A DNA stretch of 64,000 bases from Microbacterium psychrotolerans. GTDB taxonomy: Bacteria > Actinomycetota > Actinomycetes > Actinomycetales > Microbacteriaceae. The stretch is taken from NCBI RefSeq assembly GCF_031085295.1, contig NZ_JAVFWO010000002.1, positions 310,001 through 374,000 of the forward strand. Reading direction: 5' to 3'. Made by a program: the position numbers and the translations under genes. Below are positions 28,176-36,077 of this stretch, in pieces. The notes beneath the pieces are model-generated. The model searched no databases. It was not told where the DNA came from and saw only the letters and a program-made list of their open reading frames with translations. Numbering within the stretch: position 1 is the stretch's first letter; each line of letters starts with the position of its first letter.

Positions 28176-28184
28176 TGGCAGAAT
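28176..28184 (+). promoter_or_regulatory. rplS promoter -10 region and start of long leader
   Basis: TGGCAGAAT, identical to the sequence upstream of rpsP, lies 134 bases before the rplS ATG. The transcript would have a leader of about 125 bases containing short GC-rich complementary segments, a possible site for autogenous control by L19. No known leader motif is recognised. Confidence 0.45.
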
Positions 28185-28317
28185 GGCTGTTTGTGCCCTG
28201 ACCGGTTCTGCCGCAGGGGAATCAGCTGAACGGCGTCACGCCGGAGGCCTGCGGCACACCGAGTCCTTCACCTTACTTCCCGCGGTCGACCTGTGGCGGC
28301 CGCAGAGAGAGACGATC

Positions 28318-28665
28318 ATGCAGATCCTCGACGCCGTCGATGCGGCTTCGCTCCGCTCCGACATCCCCGCCTTCAACGCCGGCGACACCGTGAAGGTGCA
28401 CGTCAACATCACCGAGGGCAACCGCTCGCGTATCCAGGTCTTCCAGGGCGTCGTCATCGGCCGCTCGGGCGACGGCGTGCGCGAGACCTTCACGGTCCGC
28501 AAGATCAGCTTCCAGGTCGGCGTCGAGCGCACCTTCCCGGTGCACTCCCCGGTCATCGACCACATCGAGGTCGTGACCCGCGGTGACGTGCGTCGCGCGA
28601 AGCTCTACTACCTGCGCAACCTCCGTGGCAAGAAGGCCAAGATCAAGGAGAAGCGCGACAGCTGA
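28318..28665 (+). CDS. rplS: Ribosomal protein bL19
   Basis: Large-subunit protein at the subunit interface, 115 residues of normal length ([20 protein letters not shown] ... [18 protein letters not shown] ... [18 protein letters not shown]). The ATG at 28318 matches the family; the frame is open further upstream but without similarity. In many actinobacteria it follows trmD directly. Here more than 13 kb separate them, and it has its own promoter and its own terminator. Confidence 0.97.
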   Translation: MQILDAVDAASLRSDIPAFNAGDTVKVHVNITEGNRSRIQVFQGVVIGRSGDGVRETFTVRKISFQVGVERTFPVHSPVIDHIEVVTRGDVRRAKLYYLRNLRGKKAKIKEKRDS

Positions 28666-28689
28666 CACCCGCTGCCTGCAGCGCTGTCT

Positions 28690-28721
28690 CGAGGCCCCGG
28701 ACGCTTGCGTCCGGGGCCTCG
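28690..28721 (+). terminator. Terminator after rplS
   Basis: 15-bp perfect stem (CGAGGCCCCGGACGC/GCGTCCGGGGCCTCG) with a TT apex, 25 bases after the rplS stop and followed by a short pyrimidine stretch. It separates rplS from lepB, which must have its own promoter or depend on read-through. Confidence 0.85.
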
Positions 28722-28799
28722 TCCGTTCTCCGGAGCGGCCGGAATGTGCGACCCTTGAAGGCGGGTCGCCGCGACCGTCGGCGCCCGCGAAGGAACTCC

Positions 28800-29576
28800 A
28801 TGACGACCGAGAAGTCGGCTCCTGCCGAGCCGGCGCCCGGGCCTGAGCCCGCAGCGACCAATCAGCCGCGTCGTCGGGGCTGGCTCGTCTTCCTGCGCGA
28901 TGTGATCGTGATCATCCTGATCGCCGTCCTCGTCTCGCTCGTCGTGAAGACATTCCTCGTCCGCTCGTTCTACATCCCGTCCGGATCGATGGAGGACACC
29001 CTCCACGTCAAGGACCGCATCCTCGTCGACGAGATCACCCCGCGGTTCGGCGCCTACGACCGGGGCGACATCGTCGTGTTCCAGGATCCCGGCGGCTGGC
29101 TGCCGCCGAGCACGGAGCCTGCCCGCCCGCCGATCGTGGAGGGCGTGGAGTGGGTGCTGTCGCTCGTGGGCCTTGCCGCGCCCGACAGCGATGACCACCT
29201 CGTCAAGCGCATCGTCGGACTCCCGGGCGACCATGTCGTCTGCTGCAATGCCATCGGTCAGATCACCGTCAACGACGTTCCCATCGACGAGAGCGGCTAC
29301 ATCAAGCTGCCCGCGGGGGAGTCGGCGGCATCCGGCGACCCCTTCGACATCGTCGTGCCGGAGGGCAGCCTCTGGGTGCTGGGTGACAACCGCTACCGCT
29401 CCAAGGACTCGCGGTACAACACCGACCAGCCGGGGAAGGGCTTCGTGCCGATCGACAACCTCGTCGGTCGCGCCTTCCTGGTGACCTGGCCGTTCGACCG
29501 GTTCGGCTTCCTCGACTTCCATCACGACGTGTTCGCCGGCGTTCCCACGCCGGAGCCGGAGGGCGGCGCGAAGTGA
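28800..29576 (+). CDS. lepB: Signal peptidase I
   Basis: Membrane-anchored serine protease (258 residues) that cleaves Sec and Tat signal peptides. A Pro/Ala-rich cytoplasmic N-terminus is followed by one membrane helix (VIVIILIAVLVSLVVKTFLV, about 36-56). The catalytic Ser in IPSGSMEDTL and the catalytic Lys in DHLVKRIVGLPGD come next, and GDNRYRSKDSR closes the domain. A tandem cysteine (VVCCNAIG) is typical of the extracytoplasmic insertion in this group. The ATG at 28800 has AAGGA upstream. The stop overlaps the rnhB GTG. Confidence 0.96.
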   Translation: MTTEKSAPAEPAPGPEPAATNQPRRRGWLVFLRDVIVIILIAVLVSLVVKTFLVRSFYIPSGSMEDTLHVKDRILVDEITPRFGAYDRGDIVVFQDPGGWLPPSTEPARPPIVEGVEWVLSLVGLAAPDSDDHLVKRIVGLPGDHVVCCNAIGQITVNDVPIDESGYIKLPAGESAASGDPFDIVVPEGSLWVLGDNRYRSKDSRYNTDQPGKGFVPIDNLVGRAFLVTWPFDRFGFLDFHHDVFAGVPTPEPEGGAK

Positions 29577-30232
29577 CCGTCGCGGAGCCTCGTCTCACGC
29601 TCGAGCGCCGACTCCTGCGGGAGCACACGCTCGTGATCGCGTGCGACGAGGTCGGCCGCGGTGCGCTGGCGGGTCCGGTGGCCGTCGGCGCGGCGGTGGT
29701 CGACGCCCCCCGCTCCCGCAAGCGGATCCCGCAGGGGCTCCGCGACTCGAAGCTCGTCCCGGAACCCCGACGCGCCGACGTCGCCGCGCGGGCGGCATCG
29801 TGGGTCGCCGCGAGCGCGGTCGGCTGGGCGAGCTCGGAGGAGATCGACGACATCGGCATCATGCGCGCGCTGGGGCTCGCCGCCATCCGCGCGATCGCCG
29901 ACCTCCGCGCTCACGGGGTGGTCCCCGAGGACGCCATCGTGATCCTCGACGGCAACTACGACTACATCCGCCCCGCCGGTGCATGGGGACTGACGGTGCA
30001 GCCGGTGATCAAGGCCGACCGCGACTGCGCATCGGCGGCAGCGGCATCCGTCATCGCCAAAGTCGCGCGCGACAGTCTCATGACCGAGCTCCACGACGAG
30101 CTTCCGGCCTACAACTGGGCGCGCAACAAGGGCTATGCGAGCCCCGACCACCGCGAGGCCATACGCACGCACGGCATCAGCCGGCACCATCGCGCGTCCT
30201 GGTCGATCGCGGACGCGCCGACGCTCTTCTGA
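29573..30232 (+). CDS. rnhB: Ribonuclease HII
   Basis: Removes RNA from RNA-DNA hybrids and misincorporated ribonucleotides. The 219 residues contain the acidic active site: CDEVGRGALAGPV (Asp, Glu), VILDGNYDYI and KADRDCASAAAASVIAKVARD. GTG at 29573 overlaps the lepB stop (GTGA). The lepB-rnhB pair in front of a DUF2469 gene is the standard actinobacterial order. The C-terminus YASPDHREAIRTHGISRHHR is also family-typical. Confidence 0.96.
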   Translation: MTVAEPRLTLERRLLREHTLVIACDEVGRGALAGPVAVGAAVVDAPRSRKRIPQGLRDSKLVPEPRRADVAARAASWVAASAVGWASSEEIDDIGIMRALGLAAIRAIADLRAHGVVPEDAIVILDGNYDYIRPAGAWGLTVQPVIKADRDCASAAAASVIAKVARDSLMTELHDELPAYNWARNKGYASPDHREAIRTHGISRHHRASWSIADAPTLF

Positions 30233-30293
30233 GCGTTCGCCACGCGCGGACCGGCGTCGCGGCATCCGTTCGCGCCCATAGGATGGGAGCACC

Positions 30294-30617
30294 ATGGATG
30301 ACGAGGTCTTCGAAGACTATGACCGCGAACTCGAACTCGCGCTCTACCGCGAGTATCGCGATGTCGTCTCGCAGTTCCAGTACGTGATCGAGACGGAACG
30401 GCGCTTCTACCTCGCGAACGAGGTCAACGTCGTGCGCCGCGACACCGAGCACGACTTCTACTTCGAGATCTCGATGTCGGACGTCTGGGTGTGGGACATC
30501 TACCGCGCCGACCGCTTCGTCAAGGCGGTGCGCGTGCTCACCTTCAAGGACGTCAACGTCGAAGAGCTGTCGCGCCGGGACTTCCACCTGCCCGAAGAGC
30601 TCTCGCTCGACACCTGA
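30294..30617 (+). CDS. DUF2469 family protein
   Basis: A 107-residue soluble acidic protein conserved in actinobacteria immediately after rnhB (MDDEVFEDYDRELELALYRE ... VSQFQYVIETERRFYLANEV ... DFYFEISMSDVWVWDIYR). The function is unknown. The high aromatic content and extreme conservation suggest a structural or nucleic-acid-related role, but no catalytic residues stand out. TAGGAT at 30279-30284 lies 9 bases before the ATG, so it appears to have its own promoter despite the operon-like order. Confidence 0.92.
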   Translation: MDDEVFEDYDRELELALYREYRDVVSQFQYVIETERRFYLANEVNVVRRDTEHDFYFEISMSDVWVWDIYRADRFVKAVRVLTFKDVNVEELSRRDFHLPEELSLDT

Positions 30618-30724
30618 GCCGCCGGCTCCTCCCCAGCCCGCACGATCCTGGGACGCACACCGGTTCTGAACGGATGCCGCTGCCGGGCGTCCGCGCGCGT
30701 GCACGCTCACGCGACGATGCCGTC

Positions 30725-31093
30725 ATGGCAGACAAAGACGTGCTCGGCCGAGCGGGCGAAGACCGCGCCGCACGGTACTTCGAGACCCAGGGCTTCACGG
30801 TCCTCGCGCGCAACTGGCGAGGCCGTGAAGGCGAACTCGACCTCGTGGTGGCGGACGGCGCCGCGGTGGTCGTCGTGGAGGTCAAGACGCGGCGGGGCGA
30901 AGAGTTCGGCCACCCGTTCGAGGCCATCGACGCGCGCAAGCGTGTACGACTGTGGCGGCTCGGCGTCGCCTGGGCGAGCCAGCACCGCGAGCTCGTGCAG
31001 GGGCGTCGGCTGCGCATCGACGCGATCGGCCTCACGGGGACGGAGCCCTCGACGGCTCGCCTGGAGCACCTCGTCGACGTGGAGGTGCCGTGA
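30725..31093 (+). CDS. YraN family endonuclease-fold protein
   Basis: A 122-residue UPF0102 protein with a Holliday-junction-resolvase/restriction-endonuclease-like fold. The core ELDLVVADGAAVVVVEVKTRRG carries the acidic and lysine residues of a PD-(D/E)XK-like site. GRAGEDRAARYFETQGFTVLARNWR is the conserved N-terminus. The function is not established; its fixed position before yifB and dprA suggests DNA processing. The ATG at 30725 starts the conserved region. The stop overlaps the GTG of yifB. Confidence 0.92.
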   Translation: MADKDVLGRAGEDRAARYFETQGFTVLARNWRGREGELDLVVADGAAVVVVEVKTRRGEEFGHPFEAIDARKRVRLWRLGVAWASQHRELVQGRRLRIDAIGLTGTEPSTARLEHLVDVEVP

Positions 31094-32613
31094 GCGTCGC
31101 ACGCACGTGGGCCGTCGCGCTCGTCGGCGCCGAGGGCGAATGCGTCGAGGTCGAGGCGGACCTGTCGCAGCAGACCCCGGAGTTCCGCATCATCGGCCTG
31201 CCCGACAAGGCGCTCGGCGAGGCGGTGCAGCGCGTCCACAACGCGTGCGCCAACAGCGGCACCCCGCTTCCCCGGCGACGGCTGACGGTGAACCTGTCAC
31301 CGGCGAGCCTGCCGAAGCAGGGATCAGGCTTCGACATCGCGATCGCCATCGCGTCGCTCGCGACCGAGTCCTCGATGGATGCGGCCTCCGTCGCGTCGGC
31401 CGTGCACATCGGCGAGCTGGGCCTCGACGGGCGCCTGCGCCCCGTGCCGGGCGTTCTGCCCGCGGTGGTCGCCGCCCGGCGGGCAGGTCATCGGCGGATC
31501 GTCGTGCCGCACGCCAACGGCGCCGAAGCCGCGCTCGTCGGTGGAATGGACGTCCTGGCAGCCGTCAACCTGGCGCAGGTGGTCGCCTGGCACGGCGGCG
31601 ACGTGGAGGTCGTCGCCGAAGAGCCCGTCGCGCTGCTGGACGACGAGCAGGCTCCCGAGCCCGCACTCGATCTCGACGAGGTGATCGGCCAGCGCGATGC
31701 CGTGGACGCGCTCATCGTCGCAGCGGCCGGCGGGCATCACCTGCTGATGTGCGGACCGCCGGGTGCCGGCAAGACGATGCTCGCGCGACGGCTGCCCGGC
31801 ATCCTGCCCGAACTCGACGACGGCGCGGCGCTCGCGAGTGCGTCGATCCGCAGCCTCGCGGGCTCGCGCGTCGTGGAGCTGTCACGGACACCGCCGTTCG
31901 AAGCCCCGCACCACAGTGCGAGCGTCGCCGCTCTCGTCGGCGGGGGATCGCGCCTCATCCGGCCCGGCGCGATCGCCCGCGCGAGCGAAGGCGTGCTGTT
32001 CCTCGACGAGGCCGGCGAGTTCGCCGCAAGCGCCCTCGACGCCCTGCGGCAGCCGCTGGAGTCGGGTTCCATCACGATCCATCGCGCCGGCGCGTACGCA
32101 CGGTTCCCGGCGCGCTTCCAGCTGGTGCTTGCCACGAACCCGTGCCCGTGCGGCGACTACGGGATCCGCGGCGGCACCTGCACGTGCCCGCCGGCCGCGA
32201 TCCGCCGCTACCTCGGCCGGCTGTCCGGGCCGCTGCTGGACCGGATGGACATCGAGCTGACCCTGACGAGGGTTTCCGTCGCCCACCGCGGCCGCGGACC
32301 GACGATCTCGACCGCTGCCGCGCGCGACCGGGTCGCCGAGGCCCGTGGGCGCGCGCGTCACCGGCTCCGGGGAACGCCCTGGCGCGTGAACGCCGACGTA
32401 CCCGGGACCTGGCTCCGCGAGGGACCTGCCGCTCCGCCGCCCGTCGTCCGGCGGCCGTTGGACGCCGCGCTGCACCGCGGCGCGCTGACGCTGCGCGGCT
32501 ACGATCGCGTGCTGCGGGTGGCATGGTCGCTGGCCGACATCGAGGGCAGAGGGCAGCTGAGCGCCGAGCACATCGGGCGGGCGCTCTATCTGAAGAAGGG
32601 GCTGGCCCTGTGA
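31090..32613 (+). CDS. YifB/ComM family magnesium-chelatase-like AAA+ ATPase
   Basis: A 507-residue protein. The N-terminal ChlI-like domain (VEVEADLSQQTPEFRIIGLPDKALGEAVQRV) spans 1-170. An AAA+ module has the Walker A GPPGAGKTML at about 222 and the Walker B VLFLDEAGEF, followed by NPCPCGDYG, and the C-terminal Mg-chelatase helical domain completes it. In Vibrio ComM is a branch-migration helicase for integrating transforming DNA, which fits the dprA neighbour. The GTG overlaps the yraN stop, and the TGA overlaps the dprA GTG. Confidence 0.94.
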   Translation: MSVARTWAVALVGAEGECVEVEADLSQQTPEFRIIGLPDKALGEAVQRVHNACANSGTPLPRRRLTVNLSPASLPKQGSGFDIAIAIASLATESSMDAASVASAVHIGELGLDGRLRPVPGVLPAVVAARRAGHRRIVVPHANGAEAALVGGMDVLAAVNLAQVVAWHGGDVEVVAEEPVALLDDEQAPEPALDLDEVIGQRDAVDALIVAAAGGHHLLMCGPPGAGKTMLARRLPGILPELDDGAALASASIRSLAGSRVVELSRTPPFEAPHHSASVAALVGGGSRLIRPGAIARASEGVLFLDEAGEFAASALDALRQPLESGSITIHRAGAYARFPARFQLVLATNPCPCGDYGIRGGTCTCPPAAIRRYLGRLSGPLLDRMDIELTLTRVSVAHRGRGPTISTAAARDRVAEARGRARHRLRGTPWRVNADVPGTWLREGPAAPPPVVRRPLDAALHRGALTLRGYDRVLRVAWSLADIEGRGQLSAEHIGRALYLKKGLAL

Positions 32614-33795
32614 TCTCGTTCGACCTGAGTGCCGACGCCGCCCGGCGTGCGCTCGCACCGCTGGGCATCCACCACAGCGCCGACGCGGCTCGCGAGCGAT
32701 ACGCGACGGCGGTGTGGTGCCACCTGATCGAGCCCGGCGACTCCGTGGCAGGGCGCATCGTCGCCGCTCGCGGTGCCGCGCCCGCGCTGGAGGCGGTCCT
32801 CGCGGAGGGGAACCTCGCAGACGTCACCCCGCGCGAACTGGCCGAGGGCCGCAAGCGGTGGCTGCCGCGGCTCTCAGCGCGCGCCGTCGAGGACTCGTTC
32901 CTCAGGGCCGCAGCGCGCGGCGTCAGTCTCGTGACGCGGGCCGATCCCGAGTGGCCGGGCCAGCTGGACGACCTCGAGGCGCATGCCCCCCTGTGCCTCT
33001 GGCTGCGCGGCGATGCCACTGCGCTCCGACGCCTGGACGCATCCGTGGCCATCGTCGGCGCACGGGCGGCGTCCCGCTATGGAGACCATGTCGCGATGGA
33101 GCTCGCGGCCGACCTTGCCGGTGACGGCATCGCGGTGGTGTCGGGCGGCGCATACGGCATCGACGGGTCTGCCCACCGCGCGACCCTCGCTGCGAGCGGT
33201 CTGACGGTCGCCTTGCTCGCGGGCGGCGCCGACCGCTCGTACCCTGCCGGGCATGCGGGTCTGATCGACGAGATCGCCCGGCACGGTGTCGTGGCGAGCG
33301 AGGTGGCCTGCGGCTCCGCTCCCACGAAGTGGCGCTTCCTCCAGCGCAATCGGCTCATCGCAGCACTGTCTGCGGCGACGGTGGTCGTCGAGGCCGGGTG
33401 GCGGAGCGGCTCGCTCAACACCGCCGGCCATGCGGCGGCGCTGTCGAGGCCGCTCGGCGCGGTTCCGGGCCCGATCACCTCGGCGACGTCTGCGGGCACG
33501 CATCGCCTCATCCGCGAGTACGGCGCGCAGTGCATCACCGGGGCCGACGATGTGCGGGAGCTGCTCGGACTGGCGTCGGCGAAGGATGACGGCGCCACTC
33601 GGGTGCCGGGCTACACGGCGGACGCGATCCGCGTGATGGACGCGATGAGCACACGCGCCTGGCGCGGCCCCGGCGACATCGCGCCGGGCGGGGATGGCCG
33701 CGGACGCCGTCGAGGGTGTTCTCGGCCTTCTGCGACTCGACGGAGCCGTGGAAACGGGCGCCGAGGGATGGAGGCTGCGACGCATGGGGGCATGA
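32610..33795 (+). pseudogene. dprA: dprA (DNA-processing protein) with a frameshift near the C-terminus
   Basis: The reading frame from GTG 32610 encodes a SAM-like N-terminal region and the Rossmann-like DprA core (VAIVGARAASRYGDHVAMEL, VVSGGAYGIDGSAHRATL, LLAGGADRSYPAGH, SEVACGSAPTKWRFLQRNR), which loads RecA on incoming single-stranded DNA. At about 33683 it leaves the coding frame. The continuation RRAGMAADAVEGVLGLLRLD...WRLRRMGA, a typical DprA winged helix, lies in the next frame and ends at TGA 33793-33795. The shift equals a loss of two bases in GCG(CG)CCGGG. Without repair the protein runs on into unrelated sequence. It is either a real mutation or a sequencing error. Confidence 0.85.
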
Positions 33796-33798
33796 CGA

Positions 33799-34080
33799 GC
33801 GCGCAGCCGCGGGGGCGTGCAGTCGCGGGTCGCGCAGTCGTGACTGGCGCGCAGCCGTGGGGGCGCGCAGTCGCGGGTCGCGCAGTCGTGGGTAGTGCGC
33901 AGCCGTGGGTAGTGCGCAGCCGTGGGGAGCGCACAGCCGTGGGGAGCGCGCAGCCGTCGGGAGCGCGAGGTCGTGTGCGAGGGCACGGCCGTGGGAAGCC
34001 AGCGGCGTGGCGAGCGCAACGCCGTGGAGCGCAACGCCGTGGAGCGCAACGCCGTGGAGCGCAACGCCGTGGAGCGCACC
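33799..34080. repeat. Degenerate tandem repeat (15-17 bp units) between dprA and xerC
   Basis: Roughly thirteen imperfect units with the consensus GCGCAGYCGTGGG plus 2-4 variable bases run from about 33799 to 34020. They pass into four near-perfect 15-bp copies of GCCGTGGAGCGCAAC (34021, 34036, 34051, 34066; the last ends CACC). Units are contiguous, without spacers. The remainder to 34258 is non-repetitive GC-rich sequence. Long open frames across it exist on both strands only because of composition; the mixed 16- and 17-base periods do not keep a reading frame. The function is unknown. Confidence 0.85.
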
Positions 34081-34258
34081 ACCGTGCCGCGGGCCGTCCG
34101 TGCCGGGCCGTCCGTGCCGAACGCGCGGTGGCGACGAGCTCATCGCCGTGCCGTTCTCGCCGGCTTCGACGCGCCATCCAGCGAGAGCTCGCGAGGCAAG
34201 AGGCAACCGCGCGGTGCGTCGCCGCGCCGCGCCCCTCACCGGGGCGCAAGCTGGAGGC

Positions 34259-35164
34259 ATGGAGATCGTCGACGCCGCAGAGGCGTACCTGCGCCATCTG
34301 GCGGAGGTGCGTCGTCTGTCGCCGGCGACGGTCCGCGCGTACCGCTCCGACCTCGCCGGGCTCGCCGTGGCGTGCGGCGACGTCGATCTCGCCGTCGTCG
34401 ACCTCGAGAACCTCCGCAACTGGCTGTGGCAGGCGGTGCAGCGGGGCGACAGCCGCGCCACCATCGCGCGCCGGACGGCCGCCGTACGCGGCTTCTTCGC
34501 CTGGGCGACCGAGAGCGGCGCCGTGGCGTCCGACCCCAGCCTGCGGTTGGTCGCTCCCAAGCGAGGCCGTACGCTGCCGAAAGTCGCGACCGCCGACACG
34601 CTGACCAGCGTGCTGGAGCGGCTCGAATCCGCGGCCGCCGACGGCGACCCGCTGGCACTGCGCGACCACGCGATGCTCGAGCTCCTCTACGGGGCCGCGG
34701 TGCGCGTCTCCGAGCTGTGCGGACTGGACGTCGGCGACCTCGACCGCGAACGACGCACGGCCCGCGTGTTGGGCAAGGGCTCCAAGGAGCGGGTGGTGCC
34801 TTTCGGGCTGCCCGCGCTGCGCGCCGTCGATGCGTACCTCGTGCGGGGGCGGCCGGCGCTCGCGGCGCGTCGAGTCGACGGTGCCGCCGCCTCCGCCCTG
34901 TTCCTCGGCGCGCGAGGCGCCCGCATCGGGCCTCGTGCTGTCTACGATCTGGTCTCTCGTGAGCTCGGGCCGGAACTCGGCGCCCAGGTCGGTCCGCACG
35001 CGCTGCGGCACTCGGCGGCGACGCATCTGCTCGACGGCGGCGCCGACCTGCGCGCGGTCCAGGAGATGCTCGGCCACGCGAGCCTCGGAACCACGCAGAT
35101 CTACACTCACGTCTCGAGCGAGCGGCTGGCGGCCTCCTACCGCCTCGCCCACCCGCGCGCATGA
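34259..35164 (+). CDS. xerC: Tyrosine recombinase XerC
   Basis: Resolves chromosome dimers at dif together with XerD. The 301-residue sequence has an N-terminal SAM-like core-binding domain (1-85) and the catalytic domain with all conserved residues: Arg in YGAAVRVSEL, Lys in LGKGSKERVVPF, His-X-X-Arg in HALRHSAATHLL, His in LGHASLGTTQ and Tyr in IYTHVS. The ATG at 34259 has CTGGAGGC in front and a CAAGCT hexamer 6 bases away. It occupies the conserved post-dprA position, so it is not a mobile-element integrase. Confidence 0.95.
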   Translation: MEIVDAAEAYLRHLAEVRRLSPATVRAYRSDLAGLAVACGDVDLAVVDLENLRNWLWQAVQRGDSRATIARRTAAVRGFFAWATESGAVASDPSLRLVAPKRGRTLPKVATADTLTSVLERLESAAADGDPLALRDHAMLELLYGAAVRVSELCGLDVGDLDRERRTARVLGKGSKERVVPFGLPALRAVDAYLVRGRPALAARRVDGAAASALFLGARGARIGPRAVYDLVSRELGPELGAQVGPHALRHSAATHLLDGGADLRAVQEMLGHASLGTTQIYTHVSSERLAASYRLAHPRA

Positions 35165-35172
35165 GCAGGCGT

Positions 35173-35742
35173 TCAGCAGCAGGGCAGCAGCACCGCTCGC
35201 GGTACGCCGCCCAGCAGCACGAGCGGGTTGATGTACCGGCCGTCCAGGCGCACGCCGAGATGCAGCACGCCGGGCGTCGTGTGGCCGCCGACGGAGACGC
35301 GCCCCACGGCGGCGCCGGCGGCCACCGGCGTGCCGGCCACGAGGTCGGACTCCACGGGCTCGAGGGTGGACACGAGGCCCTCCCCGTGGTCGATCGTCAG
35401 GATGCCGCGCCCGGCCACCTGGCCGGAGAAGGCGACAGCGCCCGGCGCGGGGGCGTGGACGACGTCCTCGCCGATCGCGGCGAGATCGATGCCCCGGTGT
35501 CCGGGGCCGTAGTCGTGAGCCGGGGCGACGAAGGGGCGCTCGAGGCGGAAAGGCTTCACGGGCCACAGCCAATCGCGTGCGAGTGAGACCGACCCGGCGT
35601 CCGCGCCGCCCCCCGCCGGAGGGTCGCCCTCATCCGGCGTCGCGGCTGAAGCGGTCACAGGCGCCGCTGCGATCCACACGACGAGTGCGAGCGCCGTCAC
35701 GGCGCGAAAGCGCCGGAAAGAGGTGGGTGGGATGACACGCAT
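35173..35742 (-). CDS. M23 (LytM-like) peptidase-domain protein, secreted
   Basis: A 189-residue protein with a signal peptide (RFRAVTALALVVWIAAAPVTASA, cleavage after about residue 34) and a single M23 domain. The first zinc motif HXXXD is present in GHRGIDLA. The second motif reads GVLHLGVR, with one His only, so the usual catalytic first His of HXH is replaced by Val. This variant is common in actinobacteria and may mean a regulatory or weakly active peptidoglycan hydrolase. It ends in Cys-Cys. ATG at 35742 is chosen; another in frame at 35760 would add six residues. Divergent from rpsB. Confidence 0.85.
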   Translation of the reverse strand: MRVIPPTSFRRFRAVTALALVVWIAAAPVTASAATPDEGDPPAGGGADAGSVSLARDWLWPVKPFRLERPFVAPAHDYGPGHRGIDLAAIGEDVVHAPAPGAVAFSGQVAGRGILTIDHGEGLVSTLEPVESDLVAGTPVAAGAAVGRVSVGGHTTPGVLHLGVRLDGRYINPLVLLGGVPRAVLLPCC

Positions 35743-35851
35743 GGCCCGACCCTTCCGCATGTCGTCCGGGCGCGACGGCCGCGCAGGGAACTCGTGGAGA
35801 ACCGTCGGCGGGCGCCGAGGGGGGAGGAGGGTCGGCCCGGTCGCCTGCTGA

Positions 35852-36077
35852 TACACTGGATGCGCACTCCGCGTGTCGGAGTGACTCCGCGTGCCCACAG
35901 CGCCACATACCCCGAGTCTGACGAAGGGTGACGGCGCGGCATCCACTCCCAACGGTCCCTGCGAACGCTCATGAGCGGGCGCGGGGTGGGAATGTGCCGG
36001 GCACCAGGCTCGCCGGCTCCATGCCGGCGCGAGAACAACCGCAACAGGCGCGTACGCGCCGGAACAGGAGAACGGCC
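35852..36077 (+). promoter_or_regulatory. rpsB promoter and structured 5' leader
   Basis: TACACT (35852-35857), preceded by TGCTGA, is the likely -10 of rpsB and leaves a leader of about 213 bases. The leader contains several inverted repeats: CACTCCG-CGTGT-CGGAGTG just after the start, CGCTCATGAGCG, a CTCGCCGGC/GCCGGCGCGAG stem and the 14-base palindrome GGCGCGTACGCGCC directly before the GGAG. A feedback structure recognised by S2 is possible. No coding frame in the 335-base gap has support. Confidence 0.5.

Noticed and set aside
33799..34080. CRISPR array
   Set aside because: Units are 15-17 bp, directly adjacent and degenerate, with no unique spacers and no cas genes nearby.
32874..34082. 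Minus-strand protein with repeated RSTAL units
   Set aside because: The 15-bp repeat preserves this frame by its length alone. Most of the frame lies opposite dprA, and the neighbouring 16-17 bp units do not maintain it.
30699..34604. A 1301-codon continuous frame covering yraN to xerC
   Set aside because: Only its central part (32610-33683) encodes a real protein, DprA. Before that it is a shadow of yraN and yifB, and after the frameshift it runs through repeats and out-of-frame xerC sequence.
34259..35164. Integrase of a mobile element
   Set aside because: It occupies the conserved xerC position before the rpsB region, and no attachment site, tRNA or phage gene is near.
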